Positions 1 through 12,722 of a stretch of DNA of 64,000 nucleotides are shown one piece after another. The stretch covers positions 5,653,382-5,717,381 of the forward strand of contig NC_087068.1 of assembly GCF_963678635.1 (NCBI RefSeq), in the 5' to 3' direction. The notes beneath the pieces are model-generated. The model made no database searches. It saw nothing but the letters and a program-made list of their open reading frames with translations, and had not been told where the DNA came from. The translations under genes were made by a program, and so were the position numbers. Within the stretch, counting starts at the first letter, position 1, and each line of letters begins with the position of its first letter. The DNA comes from Symsagittifera roscoffensis. Taxonomy: Eukaryota > Xenacoelomorpha > Acoela > Convolutidae.

Positions 1-3000
1 GTATTGTATTGTATTGTATTGTATTGTATTGTATTAAATTGTACTGTATTGTATTGTATTGTATTGTATTGTAGTGTATTGTATTGTATTGTATTGTATT
101 GTATTGTATTGTATTGTATTGTATTGTATTGTATTGTATTGTATTGTATTGTATTGTATTGTATTGTATTGTATTGTATTGTATTGTATTGTATTGTATT
201 GTATTGTATTGTATTGTATTGTATTGTATTGTATTGTATTGTATTGTATTGTATTGTATTGTATTGTATTGTATTGTATTGTATTGTATTGTATTGTATT
301 GTATTGTATTGTATTGTATTGTATTGTATTGTATTGTATTGTATTGTATTGTATTGTATTGTATTGTATTGTATTGTATTGTATTGTATTGTATTGTATT
401 GTATTGTATTGTATTGTATTGTAATGTATTGCATTGTATTGTTTTCTATTGTATTGTATTGTTTTGTCTTCTATTGTATCGTATTATTTGCATTGTATTG
501 TATTGTATTGTATTGTTTTGTATTGTATTGTATTGTATTGTATTGTATTGTGATGGATTGTATTTATTGTATTGTATTGTATTGTATTGTATTGTATTGT
601 ATTGTATTGTATTGTATTGTATTGTATTGTATTGTATTGTATTGTATTGTATTGTATTGTATTGTATTGTATTGTATTGTATTGTATTGTATTGTATTGT
701 ATTGTATTGTATTGTATTGTATTGTATTGTATTGTATTGTATTGTATTGTATTGTATTGTATTGTATTGTTTTGTATTGTATTGTATTGTATTGTATTGT
801 ATTGTATTGTATTGTATTGTATTGTATTATATTGTATTGTATTGTATTGTATTGTATTGTATTGTATTGTATTGTATTGTATTGTATTGTATTGTATTGT
901 ATTGTATTGTATTGTATTGTATTGTATTGTATTGTATTGTATTGTATTGTATTGTATTGTATTGTATTGTATTGTATTGTATTGTATTGTTTTGTATTGT
1001 ATTGTATTGTATTGTATTGTATTGTATTGTATTAAATTGTACTGTATTGTATTGTATTGTATTGTATTGTATTGTATTGTATTGTATTGTATTGTATTGT
1101 ATTGTATTGTATTGTATTGTATTGTATTGTATTGTATTGTATTGTATTGTATTGTATTGTATTGTATTGTTTTGTATTGTAATGTATTGCATTGTATTGT
1201 ATTATATTGTATTGTATTGTATTGTATTGTATTGTATTGTATTGTATTGTATTGTTTTGTGTTGTATTGTATTGTTTTGTATTTTATTGTATTGTATTGT
1301 TTTGTATTTTATTGTATTGTAGTGTATTGTATTGTTTTGTATTAAATTGTATTGTATTGTATTCTATTTTTTTGTATTGTATTGTATTGTATTGTAATGC
1401 ATTGTTTTGTATTGTATTGTTTTCTATTGTATTGTATTGTTTTGTCTTCTATTGTATCGTATTATTTGCATTGTATTGTATTGTATTGTATTGTTTTGTA
1501 TTGTATTGTATTGTATTGTATTGTATTGTGATGGATTGTATTTATTGTATTGTATTGTATTGTATTGTATTGTATTGTATTGTATTGTATTGTATTGTAT
1601 TGTATTGTATTGTATTGTATTGTATTGTATTGTATTGTATTGTATTGTATTGTATTGTATTGTATTGTATTGTATTGTATTGTATTGTATTGTATTGTAT
1701 TGTATTGTATTGTATTGTATTGTATTGTATTGTATTGTATTGTATTGTATTGTATTGTTTTGTATTGTATTGTATTGTATTGTATTGTATTGTATTGTAT
1801 TAAATTGTACTGTATTGTATTGTATTGTATTGTATTGTATTGTATTGTATTGTATTGTATTGTATTGTATTGTATTGTATTGTATTGTATTGTATTGTAT
1901 TGTATTGTATTGTATTGTATTGTATTGTATTGTATTGTATTGTATTGTATTGTATTGTATTGTATTGTAATGTATTGCATTGTATTGTATTATATTGTAT
2001 TGTATTGTATTGTATTGTATTGTATTGTATTGTATTGTATTGTTTTGTGTTGTATTGTATTGTTTTGTATTTTATTGTATTGTATTGTTTTGTATTTTAT
2101 TGTATTGTATTGTATTGTATTGTTTTGTATTAAATTGTATTGTATTGTATTCTATTTTTTTGTATTGTATTGTATTGTATTGTAATGCATTGTTTTGTAT
2201 TGTATTGTTTTCTATTGTATTGTATTGTTTTGTCTTCTATTGTATCGTATTATTTGCATTGTATTGTATTGTATTGTATTGTTTTGTATTGTATTGTATT
2301 GTATTGTATTGTATTGTGATGGATTGTATTTATTGTATTGTATTGTATTGTATTGTATTGTATTGTATTGTATTGTATTGTATTGTATTGTATTGTATTG
2401 TATTGTATTGTATTGTATTGTATTGTATTGTATTGTATTGTATTGTATTGTAATGTATTGCATTGTATTGTATTATATTGTATTGTATTGTATTGTATTG
2501 TATTGTATTGTATTGTATTGTATTGTTTTGTGTTGTATTGTATTGTTTTGTATTTTATTGTATTGTATTGTTTTGTATTTTATTGTATTGTATTGTATTG
2601 TATTGTTTTGTATTAAATTGTATTGTATTGTATTCTATTTTTTTGTTTTGTATTGTATTGTATTGTAATGCATTGTTTTGTATTGTATTGTTTTCTATTG
2701 TATTGTATTGTTTTGTCTTCTATTGTATCGTATTATTTGCATTGTATTGTATTGTATTGTATTGTATTGTTTTGTATTGTATTGTATTGTATTGTATTGT
2801 ATTGTGATGGATTGTATTTATTGTATTGTATTGTATTGTATTGTATTGTATTGTATTGTATTGTATTGTATTGTATTGTATTGTATTGTATTGTATTGTA
2901 TTGTATTGTATTGTATTGTATTGTATTGTATTGTATTGTATTGTATTGTATTGTATTGTATTGTATTGTATTGTATTGTATTGTATTGTATTGTATTGTA

Positions 3001-4000
3001 TTGTATTGTATTGTATTGTTTTGTATTGTATTGTTTTGTATTGTATTGTATTGTATTGTATTGTATTGTATTGTATTAAATTGTACTGTATTGTATTGTA
3101 TTGTATTGTATTGTATTGTATTGTATTGTATTGTATTGTATTGTATTGTATTGTATTGTATTGTATTGTATTGTATTGTATTGTATTGTATTGTATTGTA
3201 TTGTATTGTATTGTATTGTATTGTATTGTATTGTATTGTATTGTAATGTATTGCATTGTATTGTATTATATTGTATTGTATTGTATTGTATTGTATTGTA
3301 TTGTATTGTATTGTATTGTTTTGTGTTGTATTGTATTGTTTTGTATTTTATTGTATTGTATTGTTTTGTATTTTATTGTATTGTATTGTATTGTATTGTT
3401 TTGTATTAAATTGTATTGTATTGTATTCTATTTTTTTGTATTGTATTGTATTGTATTGTAATGCATTGTTTTGTATTGTATTGTTTTCTATTGTATTGTA
3501 TTGTTTTGTATTGTATTGTATTGTATTGTATTGTATTGTTTTGTATTGTATTGTATTGTATTGTATTGTATTGTGATGGATTGTATTTATTGTATTGTAT
3601 TGTATTGTATTGTATTGTATTGTATTGTATTGTATTGTATTGTATTGTATTGTATTGTATTGTATTGTATTGTATTGTATTGTATTGTATTGTATTGTAT
3701 TGTATTGTAATGTATTGCATTGTATTGTATTATATTGTATTGTATTGTATTGTATTGTATTGTAATGTATTGTATTGTATTGTTTTGTGTTGTATTGTAT
3801 TGTTTTGTATTTTATTGTATTGTATTGTTTTGTATTTTATTGTATTGTACTGTATTGTATTGTTTTGTATTAAATTGTATTGTATTGTATTCTATTTTTT
3901 TGTATTGTATTGTATTGTATTGTAATGCATTGTTTTGTATTGTATTGTTTTCTATTGTATTGTATTGTTTTGTCTTCTATTGTATCGTATTATTTGCATT
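1..4000. repeat. (TATTG)n pentanucleotide satellite with higher-order interruptions
   Basis: The whole stretch is a tandem array of a 5-bp unit, read TATTG on the + strand and CAATA on the other. Perfect runs of several hundred bases alternate with variant blocks (TTTTG, TGTGATGG, TTTGTCTTCTATTGTATCG) that recur in the same order. The TGATGGATTG marker occurs at about 551, 1529, 2317, 2805 and 3574, so variant blocks have been re-duplicated as longer units of unequal length (roughly 490 to 980 bp). The array is cut by an assembly gap, so its true length is unknown. A 5-bp unit leaves reading frames open without selection, and no gene is implied. Confidence 0.97.
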
Positions 4001-4200
4001 NNNNNNNNNNNNNNNNNNNNNNNNNNNNNNNNNNNNNNNNNNNNNNNNNNNNNNNNNNNNNNNNNNNNNNNNNNNNNNNNNNNNNNNNNNNNNNNNNNNN
4101 NNNNNNNNNNNNNNNNNNNNNNNNNNNNNNNNNNNNNNNNNNNNNNNNNNNNNNNNNNNNNNNNNNNNNNNNNNNNNNNNNNNNNNNNNNNNNNNNNNNN
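4001..4200. other. Assembly gap (200 N)
   Basis: Exactly 200 unknown bases. The round number suggests a scaffold spacer rather than a measured distance. The gap separates the satellite from copy 1, so the 5' LTR and leader of copy 1 could lie in it or be absent. Confidence 0.99.
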
Positions 4201-4916
4201 GGAGCTGTTATTCAAGAGAACTTCTAGATCGGAGACCGAGAGCAGTAGTCGGAGAATAGAGCAATCCTCCTTGGCCAAGCAGAGAAAAAACGCGTTGTTG
4301 TCGAGCATAAATCCCAGGAAGAACAATCAAGTTCAAGAGGGAAAAAGAATTTGGAAAAACTGTTTGATGAACGCATGATAACGCTCCAAAGTGACGGACT
4401 AATTTCTGGCTTCGACCATCCAGGACTAATGCACTCGGACACGGATTTTACTCCTAGCCCGAGACAAAAGAAGAATAAGAAAGCGATTTCCAATTCGCGA
4501 TCAAGACAGATGTCAGATGGGATAACGAAAGGAGCGTCCTCGACATTCGATGAACTTATGATGTTGATGGGAACGCTGAAGGTGAAGCTTTATCGAGCAC
4601 AAGGCTGCAACCTCAATTGACGTCGTCGTCTCTAGGTCTGACCACAGTGTTAGGAACAGCCTGTGATGTGAGTGGCATCTTTGCCAATATTGTGACAGGT
4701 CTTGAAGAACTACGGCAAGAGATGACAGAAGGGATCAATCGAGTGGAGGAGAGAGCTCAACAGGGCAATGCTAGGATAAGAGACGAGCTGGCAGACGCGA
4801 AATCACAAGCGAAAAGCCATCAGGCCGAATTGATTCTAAACACCGATCAGTGCCTTGCGGAGAGCTTGGCTCTAGCTACCAAGGAGTCTGAAGAGAGAAA
4901 GATAGCAGAATGACAC
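4201..4916 (+). pseudogene. Copy 1 gag N-terminal remnant (coiled coil)
   Basis: Broken open stretches carry basic, Ser-rich sequence near 4210-4378, an acidic/basic stretch at 4351-4620, and a helical coiled-coil-like segment at 4680-4913 rich in Glu, Lys, Gln and Ala. The coiled coil resembles the one in the copy 3 Gag (residues about 304-419), which would serve Gag multimerisation. The conserved gag core and the CCHC nucleocapsid motifs are missing: the sequence jumps to the post-nucleocapsid linker just after 4916. The left end is truncated by the gap. Confidence 0.6.
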
Positions 4917-4937
4917 GGGAGATCGAGCGACTGTTGA

Positions 4938-6480
4938 ATGATAAAGACAACATCTATGCTCAAACGATGTCAAACTCAAAAGAATGTGAAGACCTTGTCG
5001 GATGAAGCGATTGCCTCAAGCCCGGAGGCTGCACCAGCTAGTGCGCTCAAAGTAGATTATGGCCCGGCGGCTGGAACTGCATCACAGAAGGCGCAACAAG
5101 AGTTCGCGACGAAAGAAGTTGAACAATGAGTGAGGTCTGAGCTGGAAAATAAAGAGTTGCGCGAGAAACTGGATACCCTAGAGAAGACAGTGAAAGAAGA
5201 AGACAACCAGGAACCCAAGAAACGTTTTCGAAGATGAATGTCATCTCAGGGAAGACCCTTGGTATGACAAGAGAGGGAAGCAAGATAATGTCAATCATAT
5301 CGGTCGCGGGTCCTCAGGTGAAGAACTCGAGTCAGCCGTCGGAAATCAACCTGGTACACCTGGATTTCTATGCAGATTACTTGAGGGAAAAAGATCCCAA
5401 GTTGGATTATGGGGCTGGGGAGAGCGTTACTTACAACCAGTGGGCCGAGATTGATGAGAGTAGATGGACATTAGATAGAAGTCTATCTCATACCCGATAC
5501 TGATGAATGTGGATGGCATTAACATCTATACGAAAGCTCACATGCCCAATGCAAGTGACCAACTAGGCCGGATCTACATCGGTCAAGCGGAGCTGAAGGT
5601 ATGAGGAATCGGACACAACGCCATGCTTGAACAGGATGCAGTCTACATAGGCTGTGAAGCCGATCTGGAAGCACATGTACTGGACGTGCAGGGCCGACAA
5701 CTCTCTGTGAAAGGACTACTTGACACAGGAACGGTAGTCAGTGTCATGCCCATAAGCACTTGGACCGACTTGGGCTTCAATAGGTCGGATTTGATACCGA
5801 CTAATACCAGACTGGCTGCGGCTAATCAGGGCGCAATCTATGTGGCCGGATGAACTCCCATCATCTCGCTGAAACTGGGAGGAAAGCATCTCTGGATGAA
5901 GTTTTTGGTTGTCGAAAACTTGGAAGAATCCGACCTGTTCATCCTAGGACGCCACCTCGTGCGCAAACTCGTCGCTACTATCGACCTCAACGACTGGCAG
6001 TTACGAGTCAATGACCCAGAGGGGAAGCATCAAAAGAAACCGTTAAGAAGGTCTTGATTTATCAAGCGAAGATGCAATTTTTCATTTTTCCTAGTTCGGA
6101 AAGCTAGATTAAAACCAAATTAAGCTGTAGTGGCGACGTTTAGGATGAGGAAATTAATTAAACTTAGTAACAAGAGACAAGTGTGTCTGGTCCCCAACCC
6201 AAACAAAAAGAGCTCAGCTATTTTAGTAAGAAGCTTCTCACTCACTCAGAACGGACAATGGGTGAGTGTGTTGTTGAGGCTACATCGGTGACAAAACAAC
6301 GTGGAAAGAAGCTTGGATAAGCATTGCCTCTAAACACAGAGTGTCAGAGCTTGGACAACTTGAAGAAATTTGAAGTAGGTGAGTGTCCCTTACATGCAAA
6401 CCAAGAATGTATAACGAAGAGAATAAATGTATTCAAGTCTTTTTAAGGAGTTCTTCCAATGAAATCAGAGACAGACGATA
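4938..6480 (+). pseudogene. Copy 1 post-nucleocapsid linker and aspartic protease remnant
   Basis: The stretch at 5041-5128 (acidic, ending Lys-Glu-Val-Glu-Gln) and at 5234-5420 (Met-Asn-Val-Ile-Ser-Gly...) matches the linker between nucleocapsid and protease in copy 3 (46960-47330). The protease lies at about 5610-6057: the catalytic Asp-Thr-Gly appears in LLDTG near 5728, followed by a Val-Ser-Val-Met-Pro loop. A degraded ILGR signature near 5940-5950 marks the end of the fold. Stops occur near 5128, 5503, 5601 and 5853, among others. From 6060 to 6480 only scattered similarity to the protease-RT connector is seen. Confidence 0.8.
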
Positions 6481-8040
6481 GGCTGTCTAGTTGTTCGAGT
6501 TTCCCTGAGAGACCGACAGACCCAGAAATAGCAGCAAACAAACCAGTCCTACCTGAGATAGAACACCTGAAAGGCAGGATATCGGATGGGGACTGGACTC
6601 TCTAAGAGCAGTGTTGAATCGGAACGGAACACAGACACAGACATTTTCCCAAAGCATAAAGCTGACGTAGGTTGTTGCAATTTTGCAGAACATGAGATAG
6701 AGATAGAAGAGGGTTCGGTACCACACTAGAAGGGAGCTATGAGAATGACTCCACATAAGTCAGAAGCATGCAGGAAAGAAAATAGGATGTTATTGGAATA
6801 TGACTTGCTTGAGCCATCAAAATTCCCGTGGGCCTGTGGTGTGGTCATGGCTAAGAAGAAAGGGGGCAACTTGGATTTTATTGTAATTTCCGCTACTTGA
6901 ACGCAGTAACGATAAAAGATGCATATCCGATCCCCCGCATCGAAGAAAGACTCTCGAAGTTGGTGGACGCAAAAATTCTTCACAACGATGCATTTGGGTT
7001 CTGCATTTTAGTAAGTGCCCCTCAGAAAACGAGCGTGAAATGTGAACTGGGACTGTTCAAGTGGAAAAGAATGCCGTTTGGACTATGCAACGCGACGGCT
7101 ATATTTCTAAGATTGATGACCCAGGCACTCACGAATGTAACAAAGAAGTATGGGAACCAGATTTTGTAATACATTGATGACGTTATGACCGCCACCAACC
7201 CTGGAGGAACACCTAAAGAGACTGGACGTAGTCTTTACTTGCATGAAACAGGCCGGGCTGAAATGTAAACACTCCAAGTGTGAGATTCCGAGGGACTCAA
7301 TAAAGTATCTGGGTCGCCTTGTAGACAAGCACGGAGTCAGACCAGATCCTGAAGTGGTTGAAGCAGTGCCAACACTGAAGCCACCGAAAACCGACACACA
7401 ATTGATGAGCTTTCTCGTCTTCGCTAATTACTACCGAGAATTTATCAAAGGCTATGCCGACAATATAAACCCCATGCAGCGGTTGATGCAAAATAAGGGC
7501 AAGAAATTCAGCTGGACTGAGGAGGTTCAAGTCTCTTTCGAGAACATCAAACGGGAACTTTACGAGTCTCCGGTCATCGGCATGCCGACCGAGAAAGGAA
7601 TCAGTAGTCGCTATCCCGGCCATACTCTATGAAGAACAACCCATAGCATATGGCAGCAAATTCTTAGGGGATACCGAAATGAAATATGGTGAACCGAAAG
7701 CGGAGATGATCGCAGTAATTACTTTTACTAATTTTATTTATTTTCCTTTAAGTTGCGTGTTGACAATCGAACTTTCGCCTGGCATAAATTTTCTTCGATG
7801 AACCAGAGCTTTATCGGTCACTGGACTGTACGCCTGGATGGCTATCATATGATTATAGAGCACCGAACACGTGACAAACAAAAAAAAATGCCGACAGCCT
7901 CTGCAAGGAAACGGAGTTCTATGAGCACTTGAAAAAGAAGCAAGCTAACCAGGCAGAGATTAAGGGTTGTTTTTCCTTTCTGGACAAAGACACATATGGT
8001 AAGCTGCCATTCAAAGTGTTGAACTGAAATCCAGTATAGC
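6480..8040 (+). pseudogene. Copy 1 reverse transcriptase and RNase H remnant
   Basis: RT fingers and palm are recognisable: the PYPIPRI-type segment near 6925, MPFGLCNAT at about 7071-7098, the active-site box as Tyr-Ile-Asp-Asp near 7171-7182 right after a stop, and the thumb/connection segment at 7243-7620 (KYLGRLVDKHGVRPDPE, FANYYREF). The RNase H part (7640-8000) is reduced to fragments such as the region around 7740-7860. The other two copies read YVDD. At least six frame breaks are present, so it cannot make a functional enzyme. Confidence 0.85.
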
Positions 8041-9045
8041 AAGGAGGGTTCAGTTCAATGATGTAATAAAAGAGTACGAGCCGTGCTCGGACTGTTCATC
8101 GGGAGATGAGATATCATCCGGAGATGAGACACTGTCCGGGGAGTCAAATAAGGAAAGTGGACGAGGTGCGGAATTGTCTGGAGAGTTGTGTTCCTTCGGG
8201 CCCGGCCAGGATGATTTGTCCGGCGAGTCGATGTCAGGACAATCGAGGGACAGAATCTGCCGGGGGAGTCGAGAAACATGAAGAACATGTTAGAAGGCGA
8301 GTGGATAGACTCCATCAGCTCGAGTGACGGCTCGAAATCTCAGTCCTGGGAGAACGTGTCTGAGACCACTTTCAATTCAGACGTGTCAGAGATTGCGATT
8401 TATTCCTTGCTAGATTGGAAACGGCGCGGGTTGGATAGAAAGATGCATTAAGACCCAGACAGGGACAGATATATCTCTGATGAGGAAGGCACTTTAGTTG
8501 ACAATGCTGCACTTGAGTTGATGGCGGTGTCGAAACGCCCGGCTAAATGATTACCGAATGCTACGGTCGTCCGTACCAATTTGCGGCCTTTGGAACAATC
8601 GGCGACACCTTTGAAAAGGATATAGTGTGTTAAATTGATGGACGATGCCCAAGCTCCGGAAAAAACTAGTGGTCAGTTAAACTTGAAAATGACATATTTG
8701 TAAGCCAGGTACCGACTGTCAGATCTTTTGAGGACTAATAGGAAATGATAGGATGACGAGCAACTTAAAGAGATGGATAGAAAACGGAGCACCCGACAAA
8801 GGTTACTTGGAAGAAAACAACTATAAGATTTTGAAGCTGTTTTAGATGAAGAGAAAGGATTTGCTATACTTGAACAAAGCGGGATTATGGTCTTCAAGGG
8901 CAAAGAAGAAAACAAAGTCCTTAACAAATACAAATCGATAGAACTACCACAGCTGTATCAAACTGAGTTATTGTTTCACTCACAGGACCAGATGGGCCAT
9001 CAAGGCGTGGACAAAGTGTATAACCGGATACAGAAGTGAACAACA
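8041..9045 (+). pseudogene. Copy 1 RNase H-integrase linker and integrase zinc-finger remnant
   Basis: The linker (8041-8700) is acidic and holds repeated Ser-Gly-Asp/Glu blocks, with DNA matching the element's PPT (for example TGTCCGGGGAG at 8133-8143). Region 8740-9030 corresponds to the integrase N-terminal domain: the His-His part of the H2C2 finger is visible near 8990-9010 (QDQMGHQG). Sequence homologous to the finger's Cys pair and to the whole D,D,E core is absent. The next recognisable residues, from 9050, belong far downstream in the integrase tail, so about 0.95 kb is deleted relative to copy 3. Confidence 0.75.
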
Positions 9046-9780
9046 TGGCTACTTGAAAGTGGATCCCACCTGTGAAGTGAATGAGAGAGGCACACGTGAC
9101 AAGAATATCGGAAATGAGGTGATGGATGACTGTGATCTGCCACTGGACTTGGAACTAGCTGAGCGAATAGAGGTCGATGACGAAACTCTACCATTAGTCG
9201 AAGCGCACTGGAACTGCCCAGAGCAGACCGAAAATGACAAAGGAGTAGAACCTGACTATCCCTTGACCATGGAGATGCGACAAAGCAAGATGGAAATGGA
9301 CAAGACTAAATACAACCCGTATGGTGAAGATTTTGTCGTAGACAGAATTGTGTTGGAAGAAGTATCAGACCCAATAGTGGGTTTGGATGAAATAGTGGTA
9401 TCACAGGACATCGACCATCGACCTGATTGATGATACAGAAAAAGATTGGATCGGCGATCGATCGGAACCGGATATGGAGTTTGAACCTGGAGCGGAACCA
9501 ATGCATGAGCATGAGTTCACAAACTTTCGGGTACTCGAATGGCTCCATGATCTACCTGGAGATCGAAAAAAGCAATCCTGACAATTAATACATGCATCAA
9601 ATACATCAGTCACGACAACAACGAGTAAAACTGGATCGCTCCAGATGGCCTCTTATGTGTTCCCGAATGTAACCTCGATGTGCTCGATCGATGTATATTT
9701 TTGTACGTGGAGTGGGGGTAGGACTCACCCACCCACAACAAAAATCTTATGATAAAAAATTTAAAATTGGCGAGAGAGAC
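9046..9780 (+). pseudogene. Copy 1 integrase C-terminal acidic tail remnant
   Basis: An open stretch at 9053-9430 (125 codons) aligns with the acidic segment that follows the GPF module in copies 2 and 3, with shared landmarks CEVNERGTRDKN, then NPYGEDFVVDRI near 9315. The frame is then broken. At about 9695-9722 lies the counterpart of the conserved FVRGVGVGL-coding tract (TTTTTGT.CG.GGAGTGGGGGTAGG), with a changed first half. It is preserved mainly as DNA similarity and has no independent function. Confidence 0.75.
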
Positions 9781-10322
9781 AGGAGAACTGTAAACGGAGG
9801 GCAAAAACCGTAAAACATTGCCTTTTGGACAGTTTTTCGAGTCGTATTTTGATCTAGCGAATAAATACTTGAATAACATTGTTGTGACCGACAAGGATTT
9901 TATACTCACGGAACGCAAGTGCGCTTATTCGTCAACTGCGGATGTGAGTTGAAAACAGCACTAGCAGCCGACTTCAAAGAAGAGTACAAGAGCATCGAAC
10001 TTCTGTGAAAACAGAGGCCTGGTGTAGGAGTTATGATAGCGCTGCCCCCTGTTGCATCACAAATAACGGGAAAATACTTGTGTTTTTTGGTAACCAAGGT
10101 CACTGATGGACAACACGTGAAACCCAAGAGTTTAGTGCTGACACAAACTCGACGCAGGGATTTCCTGATTGAGAGAGGGAGTGACCTCGCTATCCTTGCC
10201 AGTCTATGGTCCCAATAGGGGAAAGTTGCATCCCGGAGAGCTATATGCTCTAGTGCTTGTGATTTTCTCAAAAACAAACATAGAAATCTACTTACATAAG
10301 AAGTATTATCTGAGCATATGCT
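9781..10322 (+). pseudogene. Copy 1 macrodomain-like pol C-terminus remnant
   Basis: Pieces matching the C-terminal ~160 residues of pol in the other copies: the VTDKDFILTER segment near 9886, the GKYLCFLVTKVTD strand at about 10067-10106, and the end of pol near 10250-10320. Stops and frameshifts separate them. See the copy 3 entry (53281-53757) for the fold argument. Confidence 0.65.
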
Positions 10323-10749
10323 AGAGCTATGATTAGGGCTGAGATTTTTTTAGGATTAAGAATTTTCTACTAGGTTTACCTTTTAAATATCAGGAATTAG
10401 GTTTAAGAATAGGTATTGAGTATTAGATTTTTGTATACTAATTTTGATGTGTGACATTGATGTTTTGTATTATTCTGTGATTATGATTATGTGATGATTA
10501 TTCCAGGTGCGGAAGGTGACAGCATCTGAATCGGAAGTGAATGATGCACCTCGGTGCTAATTTTTAAAATAAAAAAGAAGAGAATTTTGATTGACTGTTT
10601 TAAAAGATATGGATGATGTCTTAACGTGAAGATAAGATAGCTTCTATAATGGTTCTAAATGTGACTTGTCTTTTAGATCGTGATTGATCGGACACTTGTT
10701 TATTGAAATTCAAATTGAAATTGAAGATACAAGACCTAAACGAAAGAGA
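10323..10749 (+). other. Copy 1 pol-ORF3 spacer with conserved 3' splice-site-like tract
   Basis: An AT-rich, non-coding spacer. At 10669-10676 it holds TCTTTTAG followed by ATCGTGATTGAT, the counterpart of TTTTCAG/ATCAAGTTTGAT (31031) and TTTTCTAG/ATCCTGATTGAT (54072). The ORF3 start codon follows 73 nt later, at 10750. Confidence 0.6.
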
Positions 10750-11640
10750 ATGAGCAACACAAACGATCTGACGGACTTCATCTAAGCGAGTCTAGGAACG
10801 GCTCTGGATGAGATATATCAGCGGTTGATAGATTGCAACTTTGGAATGGAAGACCCGGAGCTGGTGATGTTGACCGTCGCGCTCCTTACTGCAATGGAAC
10901 GAGAAGGCTGTGGGGACCGACCTACAGAAGTGGTGTTGATGCTAGCTTTCGTGGAGTCCGGTACCGCCAAGAGAAGCAGAAATAGGCTCATGCGATGGCG
11001 ACGTGGAGAAATATCTGCTCACGACTTGGCTCGTGAGCCAGGATTGGGAAAACAAAGAGATTACAGGCTAGGAGAGATGCCAATGCCAGTGCGCCCTAAC
11101 TCCTCAGCACAGACTCTCTTCAGATCGAAGAGATCACGCGATGGGCCGTACCCGTCGTACTCTGCAGATTCGTCAAGTGCAGCTCCACCATCCAAGAAGA
11201 TGAAAATGAGCGAAATTGAGCAACAGTCGACTGAAACCAGCGAAACTCTCGAGAAGAGAGACGAGGACTGGCAGGAGTTGTGCTCAAAGCTCGACGAGTA
11301 CAAGGAGACGGTGAAAGAACGTAAGGAGTGGAAGAGGAAGTTTGACTAGCTACTGATCTCTCTCAAAGAAGAGGAGATATGGCACCTGAAGTAGGTCTAT
11401 AATGCGAGAATGAGAAAGTTGTCGCCAGATGTTCTAGCCATGATGAACCCCGACACGACTACTAAGGCTAAGCCTCAGGAACTTTACCGATCAAATGAGG
11501 TGGCAGCTCCACAGCGAGTGAGCTCGCCTGCCAACGCGAGGTGCACGATACCTGACCCCTCGGATACTTACCTGGCGCCTCAGTTTCAGGAGACATTCGA
11601 GCAGGTGGCCAAAGCGACCATGCAAGAAATAAACTGAGCG
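10750..11640 (+). pseudogene. Copy 1 ORF3 N-terminal domain remnant
   Basis: An ATG at 10750 begins the frame, which is closed by a TAA 11 codons later and then runs open in the same frame to 11349. The residues around LDEIYQRL, the Thr-Glu-Val-Val-Leu-Met block, DLAREPGL and MPVRP match the N-terminal part of the copy 2 ORF3 (31310-31620). It is followed by a Lys/Glu-rich, probably coiled-coil segment to about 11340 and a Pro/Ser-rich stretch to 11637. It may have been an adaptor or oligomerisation module; no known family was recognised. Confidence 0.6.
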
Positions 11641-12722
11641 CGGGACAGAAGCTCGGGTAGGATCGTTCCTTCCCTACGCGCAGGTCCTTCAGCCGTCGGG
11701 AGAGAGAGTATGACAGATCCCACAGAACCGGCCGGTCCGGCACCGAGCGAAATCAAGGTGAGATTGCGAGTGATCGACATCCGAAAGGATCCCAACACCC
11801 GGAGAACCTTCATCAGGTTGCTGCAGAACATCCAAGGGCCTGTTTGAATCACATGAGCTGGAATCCGGCAACGATCCACCAAATGGTGCCAACGGGCAGC
11901 CAATATCTGATTATCGGAGACAGTCTAGTGAGGAAGTTGACAGAGATCCATGTAGTAGGCCAAACCACTGCAACCTCCTTTGGCGGAGCATCGGTGGCCC
12001 GAGTGGTCAAGATGATGGAGCTACAAAACGATGATTGGGTCGATACACTGATCCTGTTGATAGGAACGAATGACGTGTCCAGAATTCCAGTCGCCCCCGA
12101 GGCGAAATGGGAACCACTGCTGGTCTGTCTTCTCAATGAACTGAAAGAGAATTATAGACCAAGGCTCGCGGCCTTGTGTACCATCCCTCTAAACGCGGAC
12201 GCCGGCTCACCGATAGCCGCATTCATGAACCGGAACGTGACCCGATGGAATACGATGGTCAGGAATTTGATTGCCGAAAAATCGAACGAGCTCAGGTTGA
12301 TGGACACCGACAGTGCAGTGCGAATGGTAGACCACAGTGCCTTAACGAGGATACATTTCAATACCCAGCAGGGGGGAAGACAATGGATCTGTGATGCTTT
12401 CCAGACGAAGATAGAGGAGATGGAGGCCGAGTTGCAGACAATGGTCAATCCTATGGCACGAGGTAGCCCTGCTGGTATGGTGAGGTCTCGTATGCCTCAA
12501 CCACTAGCGAGTCGTCTGGGACCTCTGACGACGGAAGCTAATGTTACGCAGCCCGCTCCGAGCTCAGACGTGAGAGAGAGAGAGATTGGGGACCGTCCCC
12601 GCTCCCAGAGGCCGGTCTATGGAGAACCGACTCGGGACAGGAAGTGCTCCGCAACAGGTAGCTCCTCAAGTAACCACAAGCGCCGCAAGTCAGTCTGCAA
12701 GGGTACCAGTGGCTCAGGGTAA
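11641..12722 (+). pseudogene. Copy 1 ORF3 SGNH/GDSL-hydrolase-like domain
   Basis: The open stretch 11844-12722 carries block I IIGDSLVR (Ser codon 11922-11924) and block III IGTNDVSR (near 12060-12083). At the block V position the sequence reads Leu-Thr-Arg-Ile-His-Phe near 12340-12360. The catalytic His is kept but the Asp two residues before Ile-His in copy 2 is replaced by Thr. SGNH enzymes remove acyl or acetyl esters; the substrate here is unknown. The C-terminal 80 residues are Pro/Ser/Arg-rich. It aligns with copy 2 at 32431-33130. It is probably inactive, since the Asp of the triad is missing and the flanks are broken. Confidence 0.75.

Noticed and set aside
4-3925. Long open frames through the TATTG satellite
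   Set aside because: A 5-bp repeat without stop triplets is open in all frames by arithmetic; the Leu-Tyr-Cys-Ile-Val repeats are not a gene.
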